Positions 25,710 through 35,798 are shown, counted from the first letter of the stretch. The stretch is 64,000 nt of DNA from Paenibacillus sp. J23TS9 (GCF_018403225.1 NZ_BOSG01000006.1:248001-312000), one strand, 5' to 3'. Made by a program: numbers and translations. The notes: a model not told the origin generated them from the letters alone.

Positions 25710-26759
25710 GTGAGCGAGCCCAAATACGAGACAGTAAAACAAGCGCTGCTGCATCAGATTAGGGCCGGCGAGCTTCGACCCGGCGATCGATTGCCGAATG
25801 AAGAAGACCTCATGAAACAATTTCAAGTCAGTGGCATCACGATTCGAAAAGCGATGACGGAATTGGCCAACGAGGGCGTGATCACGAGAATCAAAAGAAA
25901 GGGCTCTTTTGTCAACGGAGCTCAAGCCGAAGACCATTCGAGCCGTTTGATTGCATTCATTTTATCGGCAGAGGACAATTATGATGTCTCTTATATGAAG
26001 ATCATCAAGGGCGCGCAGCAAGCGGCGGCCGAATTCGGTTACTCCTTGATCGTGGAATGGAGCAACGATGAACAAGCATCCATTCAGAAAATGCTGGACC
26101 GAAAAGTGGACGGCTTCCTGATTTATCCGTTCGATCCGGTTCAAAGCAAGGATAACTACCTATTCATCGAGCAAAACAACATCCCCTACCTATTGGTAGA
26201 CCGGTACAACGTGGATCATCCCAGCTATTTTTCCGGATGCAATAACTACGACGGGGCAATCCTGGCCACCCGGGAGCTGATCCGCCTGAAGCATTCGAGA
26301 ATAAAATTCGCAAGCTACCACTTTTTTCTTCACTCCGAGCAAGAGCGCTTCGCAGGCTATTGCAGCGCCATGCGTCAGGCGGGGCTTCCGGTAGAAGGCG
26401 ATCATTTATTGACCCGCATAGATTATGACGCATTATCAGGCAGCGTGATGAAGCGGGATATCACCGCTTTGTTCTGCTCCAATGACAAGCTTGCCGTTGA
26501 AACCATCGAACAACTGACCGGCCGCGGCGTCAACATCCCGCAGGACGTTTCCGTCATGGGCTTCGACGATTGGGACCATGCCGGCAATCTGTCGGTCGGG
26601 CTGTCCACCGTTCGGCAGGACTTTGAAGAGATCGGCAGGAACGCCGCGAATTTGCTGAACCAGGTTATTCAAGGCCAAACCCATGGAGGCAGCACGAAAA
26701 TATTGTCGGGCGTTTCCTTGGTGCTCCGGGAGTCTACATGCGAGAATCCTTACGCATAA
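25710..26759 (+). CDS. GntR/LacI-type sugar-responsive regulator (AraR-like) (1)
   Basis: This 349-residue repressor has an N-terminal GntR winged helix (KQALLHQIRAGELRPGDRLP; VSGITIRKAMTELANEGV, about 10-70) and a C-terminal LacI/periplasmic-binding sensor domain (about 75-349; DVSVMGFDDWDHAG near 280). GTG 25710 follows GGAGAG. This is the architecture of Bacillus AraR. It probably represses the divergent esterase and the esterase that follows it (26800), released by an intracellular sugar. It is paralogous to the regulator at 45431. Confidence 0.88.
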   Translation: MSEPKYETVKQALLHQIRAGELRPGDRLPNEEDLMKQFQVSGITIRKAMTELANEGVITRIKRKGSFVNGAQAEDHSSRLIAFILSAEDNYDVSYMKIIKGAQQAAAEFGYSLIVEWSNDEQASIQKMLDRKVDGFLIYPFDPVQSKDNYLFIEQNNIPYLLVDRYNVDHPSYFSGCNNYDGAILATRELIRLKHSRIKFASYHFFLHSEQERFAGYCSAMRQAGLPVEGDHLLTRIDYDALSGSVMKRDITALFCSNDKLAVETIEQLTGRGVNIPQDVSVMGFDDWDHAGNLSVGLSTVRQDFEEIGRNAANLLNQVIQGQTHGGSTKILSGVSLVLRESTCENPYA

Positions 26760-26799
26760 CTCCCTGAATGCAAATAGATCCACGAAAGGAAGGTATGCA

Positions 26800-27807
26800 A
26801 TGAAATTCGACTTTTTGAATTCAAGCCTGAGGCACGGGCTCTTCCGTCAAGAACAGGACGGGATCTCCTGCTTTCTTCCCGGCAGTGCGGTAACCGTGCG
26901 CTTTCAAGGGCGGGAAATCACCGCCGAAATCGAGGATGTCAACGGAGAGGGGAAAAGCTGGGTTAACGTCTATATCGATGATCTTCCGGTACGGGTGATG
27001 AGAATCGATCCGGATAACCGGCTGTACCAGCTTGCGGACGACCTCGAGGACAAACCGCATACGTTAACGCTGCAGAAACGTACGGAAGCGGCATTCGGCA
27101 GCATTAAATTTACCGATTTAACGGCGGAGAACGGGACATTTCTGAGCCCTCCGTCCCCTCTGCCCCACCGGCTGCTCATCATTGGCGATTCGATCACGTG
27201 CGGCTTCGGCAACGAGGCGCAGATTCCATGCGACTGCGATGCTTCGCGCGAAAATATCGCGCTTGCCTACAGCTCGCTGACCGGTCAGCTTTTGGACGCC
27301 GAGACCTTGATCGTGGGCGCTTCCGGTACCGGCTGCTATCAGAATTTCGGCGGCTCCAAGGAAGGCCGCATGTCGGATTATTTTATGGAAACGATCTGTC
27401 CTTATCTTGATCAAGAAGCCATGGATCCGTTTCATCCCGACATGATTGTCGTTAACCTGGGGACCAATGACTGGTCCGCGCCCATCCAACCTTCGGATTA
27501 TATCGATCAATACCGCAAATTGACGGGTTTTATCCGCGGCAGATATCCGTCCGCCCCATTATTCTGCGCCATCGGTCCGATGACGCTTGGACCCGCTCCC
27601 CATTTGAAGGCTCTTGTTCAACGTCTCCGCCAAGAAGGCGACGACAGCATTCATTTCGTGGAGTTCCCGCTCATCCAGCGGCCGGAAGACGGAATGGGAG
27701 GCTCCGGACATCCCTCCGTCAAGAAGCATCGGCAAATGGCCGAACAATTGGCCGAGGCGATCCGTCAGGTTTGGTCCGGTTCAGCCCCGTTTAGCGGCAG
27801 CCAGTAG
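26800..27807 (+). CDS. SGNH/GDSL-type esterase, carbohydrate esterase family 2-like (2)
   Basis: This 335-residue paralogue of the 24421 gene has the same layout: a beta-sandwich N-terminus (MKFDFLNSSLRHGLF onward) and an SGNH domain with IIGDSITCGFGNEAQ, VVNLGTNDWSAP and SGHPSVKKHRQMAEQL. It lacks a signal peptide. ATG 26800 follows AAGGAAGGT, 40 bases after the regulator stop, so it is cotranscribed with the regulator. Two different intracellular deacylases under one regulator suggest a substrate with more than one acyl position or type. Confidence 0.82.
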   Translation: MKFDFLNSSLRHGLFRQEQDGISCFLPGSAVTVRFQGREITAEIEDVNGEGKSWVNVYIDDLPVRVMRIDPDNRLYQLADDLEDKPHTLTLQKRTEAAFGSIKFTDLTAENGTFLSPPSPLPHRLLIIGDSITCGFGNEAQIPCDCDASRENIALAYSSLTGQLLDAETLIVGASGTGCYQNFGGSKEGRMSDYFMETICPYLDQEAMDPFHPDMIVVNLGTNDWSAPIQPSDYIDQYRKLTGFIRGRYPSAPLFCAIGPMTLGPAPHLKALVQRLRQEGDDSIHFVEFPLIQRPEDGMGGSGHPSVKKHRQMAEQLAEAIRQVWSGSAPFSGSQ

Positions 27808-27883
27808 AACATTGGGACCTGAAAAGGACGGCTACGTCAAAAAAACTATGCCTGCCTCGTAATCACTTCCCTAAAAATAAAAA

Positions 27884-27909
27884 AGCCTGCTGAAGTTATT
27901 CAACAGGCT
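27884..27909 (-). terminator. Terminator of the second importer operon
   Basis: AGCCTGCTGAA (27884-27894) and TTCAACAGGCT (27899-27909) pair with one G-T mismatch; on the minus strand the stem is followed by T residues. Confidence 0.7.
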
Positions 27910-27942
27910 GACCGCTTCCTATTACGAAGCGGTCCTTTTTTT
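27910..27942 (+). terminator. Terminator of the regulator-esterase operon
   Basis: GACCGCTTC (27910-27918) pairs with GAAGCGGTC (27926-27934), followed by C and a run of seven T. It abuts the opposite-facing terminator. Confidence 0.8.
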
Positions 27943-27971
27943 GCAGGTCGTTGTTCGATGAACGGCCATTT

Positions 27972-29510
27972 TTATTTTGCCAAGTAGGCGTCGACTTGTT
28001 TCTGCAGCTCAGTCTGGATCTTCTTAAGCACCGCTTCGCCTTCTGTTTTGAACTTGGCGAAGTACTGGTCCGGATCAAGCGCACCGTTAAATAATCCGCT
28101 ATAATATTTGGCCTGAATGGTCGCGAACTGGGCCACTTCGTTCTTCACCGGCGTCGGATCGAAAGTGAATCCGGTGAGGATGTCCTTCGTGAAGTTGTCT
28201 GCTTGCGTAATGAATTGACTGTACTTCTGCGTCTCTTCGTCCGTACCGGCCCACTCCCGCTCTAACGTAGGATTCAACATGAGCTGGAACGAGACGATAC
28301 CGCCATCGTTGTTCAGCGTTTCGTATTGATGCTCACCAGCCGATTTCCAGTTTACGCCTTCGATGCCGTGCTCCAGCAAATCATAGTTCTCCTGCTTGTT
28401 CGCCCAATCGAGGAACATCATCGCGCGGTCTTTATGCTTGCTCGTCTTCACAATACAGATAAAGTTATCCATCTTGAAATTGGAAAGGTTCTTCCCTTGG
28501 GTGAGGTCAAACAGACGCACGGCTTCCAGCTCACTGCCCGAAACGACCTGTTTCAGCTGGTCGTTGAACGATTGGGGAATCCCAAAGGCCATTTGGGGCG
28601 TAGCCGCTACTTTATTCTGAAGCTGCATTTCCGCCGGACTGCTTTTATTCGTCAAGACGTCCTGCGACATGACTTTATCCACGAACAGCTTGCGGACATC
28701 CTGGATGCCTGACCAGATCTTAGGTTCCCGGGTGTCAAAGAAGTTGTAGACTTTCCCGTCGTTGCCCTTGTAATACAACATCAGGCTGGCTCCGGCAAAA
28801 TTCGTCGGACGAATGCTGACGCTGGTATCGTCCCGGATCAGCCAGTTGACCCAGCTGTAGGTGACGTCGTCCGCGCCCGCAAGGAGCGGCGTAATACCGG
28901 ATTTACCGTCACGGACGGCGTAGAGATAAGCTTTCAAATCCTCGTACGTCTTTACGGGCGGCAGGTTTAGCTGCTCCCTCAGGTCCTTCCGGATGAAAAT
29001 CGATCTCTGTTGGGTATAGGCGCTTCCCAAGGGAACGCCGTAGATGCTGCCGTTAATTTTGTTCGCGTCCCACATTTGTTGCGGCCGCGTCTTTTTCACA
29101 TTGGGGCCGTATTGGTCCAGAAGTCCGCTTAGTTCTTCGTAGTAGCCCTGGGAAGCCATCGTGTCCAGATGCAGCCACGGAGCATCGAACATCAAATCCA
29201 CGCTCTCTCCCGAAGCCAGCATGACGTTGGTCTTCTGATTCAGATCGGCAAAGTCGACGAATGTGAATTTAACCTGTGTATTGATTTCGGCTTTTAATCT
29301 CTTGTTGACTTCTGCCAGCACCTCGTCATAGTTTGCGCCTTTCGCCCCCGGAACGACAACCTCCAAGGTAACCGGATCAAGGGATGAAGCGCCGGCTTCC
29401 CCGGAATCGGCAGGCGCGGCGGCATCCCCGCCGGCGCCGGAGCACCCGGATAAAGCGATTGCCAGTCCGAGCAGCACCGGCATGAAGAACTTGCGTTTTG
29501 ATTTGGCCAT
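27972..29510 (-). CDS. ABC importer substrate-binding lipoprotein (2)
   Basis: This 512-residue lipoprotein has signal MAKSKRKFFMPVLLGLAIAL followed by lipobox SGC, then an Ala/Ser/Asp linker. ATG 29510 follows AAGGGAG. The body is a family-1 extracellular binding protein (VPLGSAYTQQRSIFIRKDLR; MFLDWANKQENYDLLEHGIE). It is the third gene of a permease-permease-binding-protein operon with a divergent AraC-type regulator and next to the esterase cassette, so it probably captures an acylated oligosaccharide. The specific ligand is unknown. Confidence 0.87.
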   Translation of the reverse strand: MAKSKRKFFMPVLLGLAIALSGCSGAGGDAAAPADSGEAGASSLDPVTLEVVVPGAKGANYDEVLAEVNKRLKAEINTQVKFTFVDFADLNQKTNVMLASGESVDLMFDAPWLHLDTMASQGYYEELSGLLDQYGPNVKKTRPQQMWDANKINGSIYGVPLGSAYTQQRSIFIRKDLREQLNLPPVKTYEDLKAYLYAVRDGKSGITPLLAGADDVTYSWVNWLIRDDTSVSIRPTNFAGASLMLYYKGNDGKVYNFFDTREPKIWSGIQDVRKLFVDKVMSQDVLTNKSSPAEMQLQNKVAATPQMAFGIPQSFNDQLKQVVSGSELEAVRLFDLTQGKNLSNFKMDNFICIVKTSKHKDRAMMFLDWANKQENYDLLEHGIEGVNWKSAGEHQYETLNNDGGIVSFQLMLNPTLEREWAGTDEETQKYSQFITQADNFTKDILTGFTFDPTPVKNEVAQFATIQAKYYSGLFNGALDPDQYFAKFKTEGEAVLKKIQTELQKQVDAYLAK

Positions 29511-29584
29511 GCAAATGACTCCCTTCAAAATAATTATCTTATCGTGTGTGTTCAAAAAATCGGGTTTTCAGGAACCTCTTATAC

Positions 29585-30496
29585 TCAGCCTTTCACCGAG
29601 CCGAGGGTCAGGCCTTTGACAAAATACTTCTGCACCATCGGATAGACGAGTATGATCGGACCGATCGTCAAGCATACCGCTGCCAGCTTGACCCCTTCCG
29701 CCGGCGGCAGCGTCAGCACGTTCCCATGATTAAGCGACGTGAGCTGCATCTGCGACATGAGCTGCCGGAGCAGCAGCTGGAGCGGGAACATATCGCTGTT
29801 ATCGATAAACAGAAGCGACAGCCACCAATCATTCCAGTATTGCAGGGCGTAGAACAAGCTGATCGTCGCGATCACCGGCGTCGAGATCGGCCGGATAATT
29901 GTGAAGAAGATCCTCCACTCCCCGGCGCCGTCCATGTTAGCCGATTCGTTCAACTCGTATGGCAGCGAGCGATAGAACGAGACCAAGATAAACGCAAAGA
30001 ACGGATTCATGACGTAAGGGAGCACAAGCGCCCACAGCGTATCTTTCAGATGCAGCCACTGAACCACCAGAAGATAGAAGCCGACGAGCCCCGAGCCGAA
30101 GACCATCGGCACGTAGGTCATAAACGAGAGGACGCCGCTGTATCGGTTCTTCGGATGGGCCAGCACGTAAGCAAACAACATGGTGACGACGAGGCCGAGC
30201 ACGGTTCCGATAGCCGTTACCGCAATGGTGATGCCATAGCTGGTAAACATTTGCTTGCCTTGAAGGAGGAAACGATACGACTCCAACGTAAACTCATCCG
30301 GCCATATGGAGTATCCGTTCACCGCCAAGCTTCGGGTGCTGGAGAACGAATTGATAACCATCAGCCAAAAAGGAAACAAACAAACGAGCGCAAATAGAAT
30401 CAGAAACAGTCCAAACAACCAGACGGTCATTTTATCGGATAACCCGCCCTCCCGCCGGACTCGCGCGGGCGGGATCAGAGCAACCGGACGATTCAT
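29585..30496 (-). CDS. ABC sugar-type permease (LplC type) (2)
   Basis: This 303-residue permease has six membrane segments, the EAA loop NESANMDGAGEWRIFFTII and C-terminus YFVKGLTLGSVKG. ATG 30496 has GGGAGGTG seven bases upstream. It follows the partner permease by 45 bases and precedes the binding-protein gene. No ATPase gene is present. Confidence 0.87.
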   Translation of the reverse strand: MNRPVALIPPARVRREGGLSDKMTVWLFGLFLILFALVCLFPFWLMVINSFSSTRSLAVNGYSIWPDEFTLESYRFLLQGKQMFTSYGITIAVTAIGTVLGLVVTMLFAYVLAHPKNRYSGVLSFMTYVPMVFGSGLVGFYLLVVQWLHLKDTLWALVLPYVMNPFFAFILVSFYRSLPYELNESANMDGAGEWRIFFTIIRPISTPVIATISLFYALQYWNDWWLSLLFIDNSDMFPLQLLLRQLMSQMQLTSLNHGNVLTLPPAEGVKLAAVCLTIGPIILVYPMVQKYFVKGLTLGSVKG

Positions 30497-30527
30497 ATGG
30501 TATTCACCTCCCTTTGCATTTCGCGAA

Positions 30528-30542
30528 TTTTGAACTACCTCT
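30528..30542. repeat. 15-base match to the end of the 18.7-kb MITE-like element
   Basis: Read on the minus strand this is AGAGGTAGTTCAAAA, identical to 18687-18701, which spans the left boundary of the 168-bp element. It lies in the gap between two permease genes. It may be an element footprint or chance. Confidence 0.3.
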
Positions 30543-31453
30543 TAAAATAATCTGGAGTCTTTATCGATTTTTCGAACCAACGCATTAAACGAAACGACGG
30601 CGATAAGCCCCATGATAGACTGATAGAACACGATAGCCGACGACATGCTAAAGTTGCCAAGCTGCCTTAACGCCCGGTAGGAATATGTATCGATGACATC
30701 GGTCGTCGGGAATAGAATCCCGTTGTCCCCGACAATTCCGTAGATCATGCCGAAATCCCCATAGAAAATCCGCCCGACGCCCAAGAGAACGAGAATGATG
30801 ATCTGCGGCTTCAGCAAGGGCAGCGTAATGTATTTCATCTGCTGCAGCCGCGTGGCCCCGTCCAGACGGGCGCTCTCATAATAATCGGAGGAAAAACCGG
30901 TAATGGCAGCGAGCAGAATAATCGAGTAGTAACCGGCGCTTTTCCAGATTCGCGTAAGCGTTAGAATAATCGGCCATACCCATGGGGTCTGGTACCAATC
31001 GACGGCTTGAAGCCCGGTCATGCTCAGCACGCGGTTAAACAGGCCGTCCGTATTGTTGAATAAAATGAATGCCATATACCCGACGACGACCCAGGAAATG
31101 AAATAAGGAAGGAAGACGACGGATTGGATCGTGCGTTTAAACCATTTCAAGCGGATCTCATTCAAGAAGAGAGCAATGAGAAGCGCAAAGACCATCTCGA
31201 AAATAATGAACAGCGCATTTAAATAAACCGTATTGACCGTCACTTGAATCCAATCCCGATTGGAGAAAAAGAAGCGAAAGTTATCCAGCCCCACCCAATC
31301 ACTTCCCCATATGCCTTTGCTGATCTGAAAATCCTTGAACGCTAGCAGATGTCCGGACAGAGGAATGTAGGAGAAGACAACGAGAAAGACGATTCCCGGT
31401 ATCGCCATTGAATACAAGCCCCGGTTTCTTACAAGATCCCTTAATACTCTCAA
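30542..31453 (-). CDS. ABC sugar-type permease (LplB type) (2)
   Basis: This permease of about 303 residues has SMAIPGIVFLVVFSYIPLSG (first helix), LAFKDFQISKGIWGSDWVGL and the EAA loop YESARLDGATRLQQMKYITL. The likely start is TTG 31453, ten bases after GGAGGG; no ATG lies nearby with a ribosome site. It is the first gene of the operon, divergent from the AraC-type regulator at 31774. Confidence 0.8.
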   Translation of the reverse strand: MRVLRDLVRNRGLYSMAIPGIVFLVVFSYIPLSGHLLAFKDFQISKGIWGSDWVGLDNFRFFFSNRDWIQVTVNTVYLNALFIIFEMVFALLIALFLNEIRLKWFKRTIQSVVFLPYFISWVVVGYMAFILFNNTDGLFNRVLSMTGLQAVDWYQTPWVWPIILTLTRIWKSAGYYSIILLAAITGFSSDYYESARLDGATRLQQMKYITLPLLKPQIIILVLLGVGRIFYGDFGMIYGIVGDNGILFPTTDVIDTYSYRALRQLGNFSMSSAIVFYQSIMGLIAVVSFNALVRKIDKDSRLF

Positions 31454-31773
31454 TGTATGGTATCCCTCCATTCGTTTCTGGTCTGTCCGATGTGGCCATA
31501 TCCTGACAGAGTTAATTATGTACGGAAGGATAGGTTTGGAATAGTCCTCATTGTGACACAAGAAGTACTGGAACTTAAGAAAGATACGCACGTCTGGTTT
31601 CCGGCGCCGTCTTGATTTCTACTTTGTCAAAATGAGGACTTCACACGAAAGTCAGGATATGATTGAGTAAGGAGGTGCCGGTCATTTCTCCTGCCTGGAA
31701 ATTTCGGATATATACCCAGTTCGGATACATACCTTTATGCCGCCAATCCATCAGCAAGGAGTGCTGGAATGAT

Positions 31774-34023
31774 ATGAGGATCAAGTCTATTTTGCAGAAG
31801 ACCTATGTTCGTACCTTTCTATTACTGACAACCGTTCTGATCTGTTCCATCCTTCCTTTCGTCTATTTACTGTCTGCGGAATTCTCGAAATACACCATGC
31901 TCGAGGTGCGCAGCAATTCACAGAACGAAGTCAACAACCTGGCATCAAAGACCGAAATGATTCTCGGTAAATTGAAATCTTACGGACTCAGCATGTACGC
32001 CGATCAGAATATTCAGAACTGGTTCTTCGATACAAGCAAAGATCCGCTCATCGATCATGCCGCGCTCGTCGCTCAGTCCAATTTCATGTCGACCGAACCG
32101 CTCATCCAGCGATCCTATCTGATTAATTTGAAGCACGGCCTTGTCGTTGATTCCAAAGTCGGCATCGTCCGGTTCGAATCCTTTGCTGACCAGAGCATAC
32201 TGGAGCGGGTGAAATCATTCCACCCGGAATATTTGCGCTTCTTTAATCATTCGCCGGAGGATTCGGACTGTCTGGCCCTCATCCTGCCTGCAACCCCAGA
32301 GAAGCCATCTGATTTCTATCTTGTGCTGCTCGTCGATAAACCGCTGCTGTCGAAGCTTCTGTTAGGCCAAACGACCTCTTCGGAGCAGGACATCCGGATT
32401 CTCGACGAGGATGGTCAGCTTCTATTAGGCATGTCCGATCCCGCGCTGAGCGAACAGCTTTATCAAACGGGCCGGGAACAGCAGCGCAGCGTTTTTCAGG
32501 TTAGCTTTCCGAATCAGAGCTGGTTCGTGAATACAGCCAAGCTGAACACTGAAAATTGGACGGTATATTACTCGAACGAGTATCATACGTTGACTCGCCA
32601 TATAACCGCATTCCAGCATAAATTGATAACGTATACATTACTCTTGCTGGGCATCGTCTCGGCGTTATTCTTCTGGAGTTCGCGACGTTCCTTGCGTTCC
32701 ATTACCTTTTTGTCGGACAAGCTGAAAGGGAGGGTTGGATTCGCAAACTCCGCGTCTGATGCCATACCGGACATCCAATGGATCAACGACGGCATCGATC
32801 TGCTGCTGAACAACGTGGAGCAGCTTCATGCTTCCATGCGCAACCAATCCGAGCTCGTTCGAACGGAGTTTCTCGCCCAGTGGATGCTGCACGGGACGCC
32901 AGGTACCAAGAGCTACGAATATATCCGGAGCCAGACCAAGCTGGCTTCCTGCGACGTTCTGTTTGTGGCCGTCCTTCGGATCGAAACGTATACGGCTTTT
33001 TGCGAACACTACGACTTCCCCTCCCGGAAATTGATCAAATATGCCATACGCAATATTGGCGAAGAAGTGATTGGGGCAGGCTCTTATGCGGCCGAAGGCT
33101 TGGATATGGGGGGCGACCATCTGATCCTGATCATCGGGAGCCATGAATCGGGAGCGCTTCAGCTGCGACGTCTTCTGGAGGATACGCACCACCAAGTGGC
33201 ACGCATCCTGAACGTCGAAACAACCGTGGCCGTCAGCAATGCCTTTGACTTCGGCACGAATATCCGAAACGTATATGATCATATCTACGAATTAACGATG
33301 CTGCGTTTCCTTAAGGGAGAAAAGCAAATTTTCCTGGAGAGCGATTACGAAGAGTTTATGGCAGGGTATCCTTCCGCCTCCGAAGCGCTGGAGACGACCG
33401 AGATCATCAAGGCCATCCGCCGCGGCCGACCCGAGACCGCCATCCATTTGCTGCGCCAGCAAATGAAGCATGTCCATGAGCTGCCATATCGCAACTATAA
33501 GCTGAACCTGACCTATTTCACCTACGATCTGCTCAAAAACTTCAACAAATCCAGCGTCCTGCATGAGATCAGCAGCATCCATCAACTGCTCGAGCGGTAC
33601 GGCACGCTGTCCGAGTTTCAAGCGTGGCTGGAGGGCATCGTCACGACGCTCGCATCCGAGACCGAGGCTCCGAAATCTCCGAACCGCAAAGAAGAGATCG
33701 TGCTGGAGATCAAAGAATTCGTGGACAGCCATTTGCAGGATGCGCAACTATCGATCGAGCAGGTGGCCGACAATTTCTCCTTCTCCGTGAGCTATATCCG
33801 GCAGCTATTCAAGGAAATCATGAACATGTCATTGTCCGAGTACATTCTCCAGGAACGAATCGAGAGAGTGAAGGAGAAACTGGTATCCAGCCAGCTCTCG
33901 GTACTCGAGATCGGGGATCAATGCGGCTTCCTGTCCAAAGGCCATTTCTTCTCCTCGTTCAAGAAATTCACGAATCTGACTCCAAAGCAGTACCGGGAAA
34001 GCCACGGGGACTTCTCCAGGTGA
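31774..34023 (+). CDS. Membrane-anchored AraC-family regulator (YesN type) (2)
   Basis: This 749-residue regulator has membrane helices at about 13-34 (TFLLLTTVLICSILPFVYLL) and about 287-305, with a sensing domain between them. The C-terminus carries two AraC helix-turn-helix units (SIEQVADNFSFSVSYIRQLF; EIGDQCGFLSKGHFFSSFKK; end LTPKQYRES). The ATG at 31774 has AAGGAG 12 bases upstream. A strong AAGGAGGTG at 31670 precedes only an ATT codon in frame, so a longer form is possible but would put a non-hydrophobic leader before the anchor. It is divergent from the permease operon it probably activates. Confidence 0.85.
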   Translation: MRIKSILQKTYVRTFLLLTTVLICSILPFVYLLSAEFSKYTMLEVRSNSQNEVNNLASKTEMILGKLKSYGLSMYADQNIQNWFFDTSKDPLIDHAALVAQSNFMSTEPLIQRSYLINLKHGLVVDSKVGIVRFESFADQSILERVKSFHPEYLRFFNHSPEDSDCLALILPATPEKPSDFYLVLLVDKPLLSKLLLGQTTSSEQDIRILDEDGQLLLGMSDPALSEQLYQTGREQQRSVFQVSFPNQSWFVNTAKLNTENWTVYYSNEYHTLTRHITAFQHKLITYTLLLLGIVSALFFWSSRRSLRSITFLSDKLKGRVGFANSASDAIPDIQWINDGIDLLLNNVEQLHASMRNQSELVRTEFLAQWMLHGTPGTKSYEYIRSQTKLASCDVLFVAVLRIETYTAFCEHYDFPSRKLIKYAIRNIGEEVIGAGSYAAEGLDMGGDHLILIIGSHESGALQLRRLLEDTHHQVARILNVETTVAVSNAFDFGTNIRNVYDHIYELTMLRFLKGEKQIFLESDYEEFMAGYPSASEALETTEIIKAIRRGRPETAIHLLRQQMKHVHELPYRNYKLNLTYFTYDLLKNFNKSSVLHEISSIHQLLERYGTLSEFQAWLEGIVTTLASETEAPKSPNRKEEIVLEIKEFVDSHLQDAQLSIEQVADNFSFSVSYIRQLFKEIMNMSLSEYILQERIERVKEKLVSSQLSVLEIGDQCGFLSKGHFFSSFKKFTNLTPKQYRESHGDFSR

Positions 34024-34097
34024 AAATATCGCCATTCCTGCTTCATATGGAGAAGCTGCAAGCCAGGCTGTACGCAGAAACAAGCTCAAGAACGGAC

Positions 34098-34143
34098 AAG
34101 GACCTTTCCGGCAAAGCCCCGCAGCGCTTTCGGAAAGGTCCTT
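34098..34143 (+). terminator. Hairpin after the AraC-type gene
   Basis: AAGGACCTTTCCG (34098-34110) and CGGAAAGGTCCTT (34131-34143) form a 13-base perfect stem over a 20-base loop. The following T run is weak. It separates the convergent regulator and secreted-protein genes and may work in both directions. Confidence 0.6.
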
Positions 34144-34172
34144 ATTCGGGTGAATCTCAAAAGGTCCGGCGC

Positions 34173-35798
34173 CTATTGTCCTGCCGTTCCTTGAACCGGC
34201 TCAAGTCCCAGCTTAGGGTTCGCCAAGTCGAGTTTGTACATGACTTGATTGTAGTTATACCGCGGCGTCGGGACATGATTCGTGAACGTATTCGTATAAG
34301 TTCCTTCGAAGTAGATGACCCGCCCACCATCCTTGTTGAAGATTTTGTGCTGCGCTACGTTATAAAACGTATAATTGTTATGCGTCACGATCTTTTTGGC
34401 GCGGGTCCAAGGACCTTGAGGCGCAGGAGCTTCCGCGTACCAGATTTCCCCGAGTACCGACGTCTTGCCTTGCGTCTGCTGAGCGATCATTACGTAACGT
34501 TGCCGATATACATTCCATTCAATGGAGCTTTGGGCGATTTGAACGTCGTCACCTGTATCGATATCCTTCAACTGATAATAACGCAGGTCGTCAGCTTTGA
34601 TCAGGCCTAACTGAATCAGCTCTTTCTCTTGTTCTTGGTTGAGCGGCTGAGTGTCCTTTTTCCAGCCCCAGACGAGCTTGCCGTCCGCATCCCGTTCCAG
34701 CGACGTTTGAGCCCCGCTATATGTCGTTCCCGGCGCCAGGCAAGTAAACGATTCGTATTGGGTATAATCGATGATGGCGTCATAGCTGGCAGCAACGCGC
34801 AGATTCGGAATCCGGTGTTCGGTAAAGAGCCAATAGCCCTTGCCGTTCTCCTCGTAATAGGTCGCCTGGCCGCCCGGATGGCGCCAGTCGTCTTTGGAAG
34901 GAAACTGCACGACTTGCTCGAACTCCTTCGTATTGTCGTTAAAGGCAAGAATGCCGAAAGCGCTGAGGTCGGGATTATGCGTGCTGTAGCCGGCGAGCAG
35001 GCGCTCCTGGCCGGTGCCGTCCTTGGCGGTCATCAAACCGAATACCCAGGCGATTCCCGCGCCGTCGGGCAGCGGTGGCACCAAGCTTTTGACGAACCCG
35101 TCCTCTTTCGTAAAATAGTTGAGGTTGACGCCGACATCCGGATCCAATCCGCCTTTTTGCGGCAGCTTCGAAGTCGCTCCCGTGACGCGGAAGTTCCCCA
35201 GCGGGTAGGCCGGCCTGTCGGTGTCGCCCCAGAACCAGTACAGTTTATTGTTGTACTCAATTGTCTGCACAGAATCCTGTCCCATGACCAAGCCGTTGAT
35301 CAGCGGCTCCTTAATGGGCGGCTTCTGGCCAACGAGTAAGCTGTCGCGATAAATGCCTTGGCCTGTCAGCCGGTACAGCCGCTCGGCAATGTTGATCCGG
35401 TTCATCTCAATGGTGATCGTACCCCCGGGTAAAATCGGTACGGCCTGCCCACGGTTGCCGAACATGTCGGCAGGGATATCATACCCGTCGCTCGCTAGAT
35501 GGAAGAAGACTGTTTGATCCATCAGGCCGGGCTCGTTGAATGCCACGACGCCGGCACTGTCCGTGTAATACAGGATGTTATTCGTCGTCTTCAGCTCAAC
35601 AAGAGGGATGCCCCGGCCCGTCTCGGCATCCACGATTTTGATCATGAACGGCTCCTGTACCTTTTTCTTCTCGCTGCTCGCATTCAGCTCGGAGCTGCTT
35701 CCCTCCGCCTGCGCTGCCATCGCGGCACCCGGTGCCGTCATGACCATCAGCAGCGCGCAAGTCCAAATCCCCGCTCTTTTCCACGGCTTCATTTTCAT
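34173..35798 (-). CDS. Secreted propeller-like protein, possible glycosidase
   Basis: This 541-residue protein has a Sec signal peptide (GIWTCALLMVMTAPGAAMA, cleavage near AMA-AQA). After a Ser/Glu linker comes a beta-sandwich-like stretch (VDAETGRGIPLVELKTTNN), then from about 140 repeated strands rich in W, Y and G (NNKLYWFWGDTDRPAYPLGN; GEIWYAEAPAPQGPWTRAKK; NGKGYWLFTEHRIPNL), as in five-bladed beta-propeller families such as DUF4185, GH32/43 or GH130 relatives. I cannot assign a family with certainty. It faces the AraC-type gene and lies about 415 bases below the alpha-mannosidase. An extracellular role on glycans is inferred from context. Confidence 0.6.
   Translation of the reverse strand: MKMKPWKRAGIWTCALLMVMTAPGAAMAAQAEGSSSELNASSEKKKVQEPFMIKIVDAETGRGIPLVELKTTNNILYYTDSAGVVAFNEPGLMDQTVFFHLASDGYDIPADMFGNRGQAVPILPGGTITIEMNRINIAERLYRLTGQGIYRDSLLVGQKPPIKEPLINGLVMGQDSVQTIEYNNKLYWFWGDTDRPAYPLGNFRVTGATSKLPQKGGLDPDVGVNLNYFTKEDGFVKSLVPPLPDGAGIAWVFGLMTAKDGTGQERLLAGYSTHNPDLSAFGILAFNDNTKEFEQVVQFPSKDDWRHPGGQATYYEENGKGYWLFTEHRIPNLRVAASYDAIIDYTQYESFTCLAPGTTYSGAQTSLERDADGKLVWGWKKDTQPLNQEQEKELIQLGLIKADDLRYYQLKDIDTGDDVQIAQSSIEWNVYRQRYVMIAQQTQGKTSVLGEIWYAEAPAPQGPWTRAKKIVTHNNYTFYNVAQHKIFNKDGGRVIYFEGTYTNTFTNHVPTPRYNYNQVMYKLDLANPKLGLEPVQGTAGQ

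Noticed and set aside
29546..30397. 283-codon plus-strand frame opposite the second LplC permease
   Set aside because: Arg/His/Gln-rich shadow of a membrane protein gene; no ribosome site.
31663..31773. Longer N-terminus of the second YesN-type regulator starting near 31663 or at ATT 31684
   Set aside because: It would place a non-hydrophobic 30-37 residue leader before the membrane anchor and needs a rare start; ATG 31774 gives the standard form, though AAGGAGG at 31670 is unexplained.
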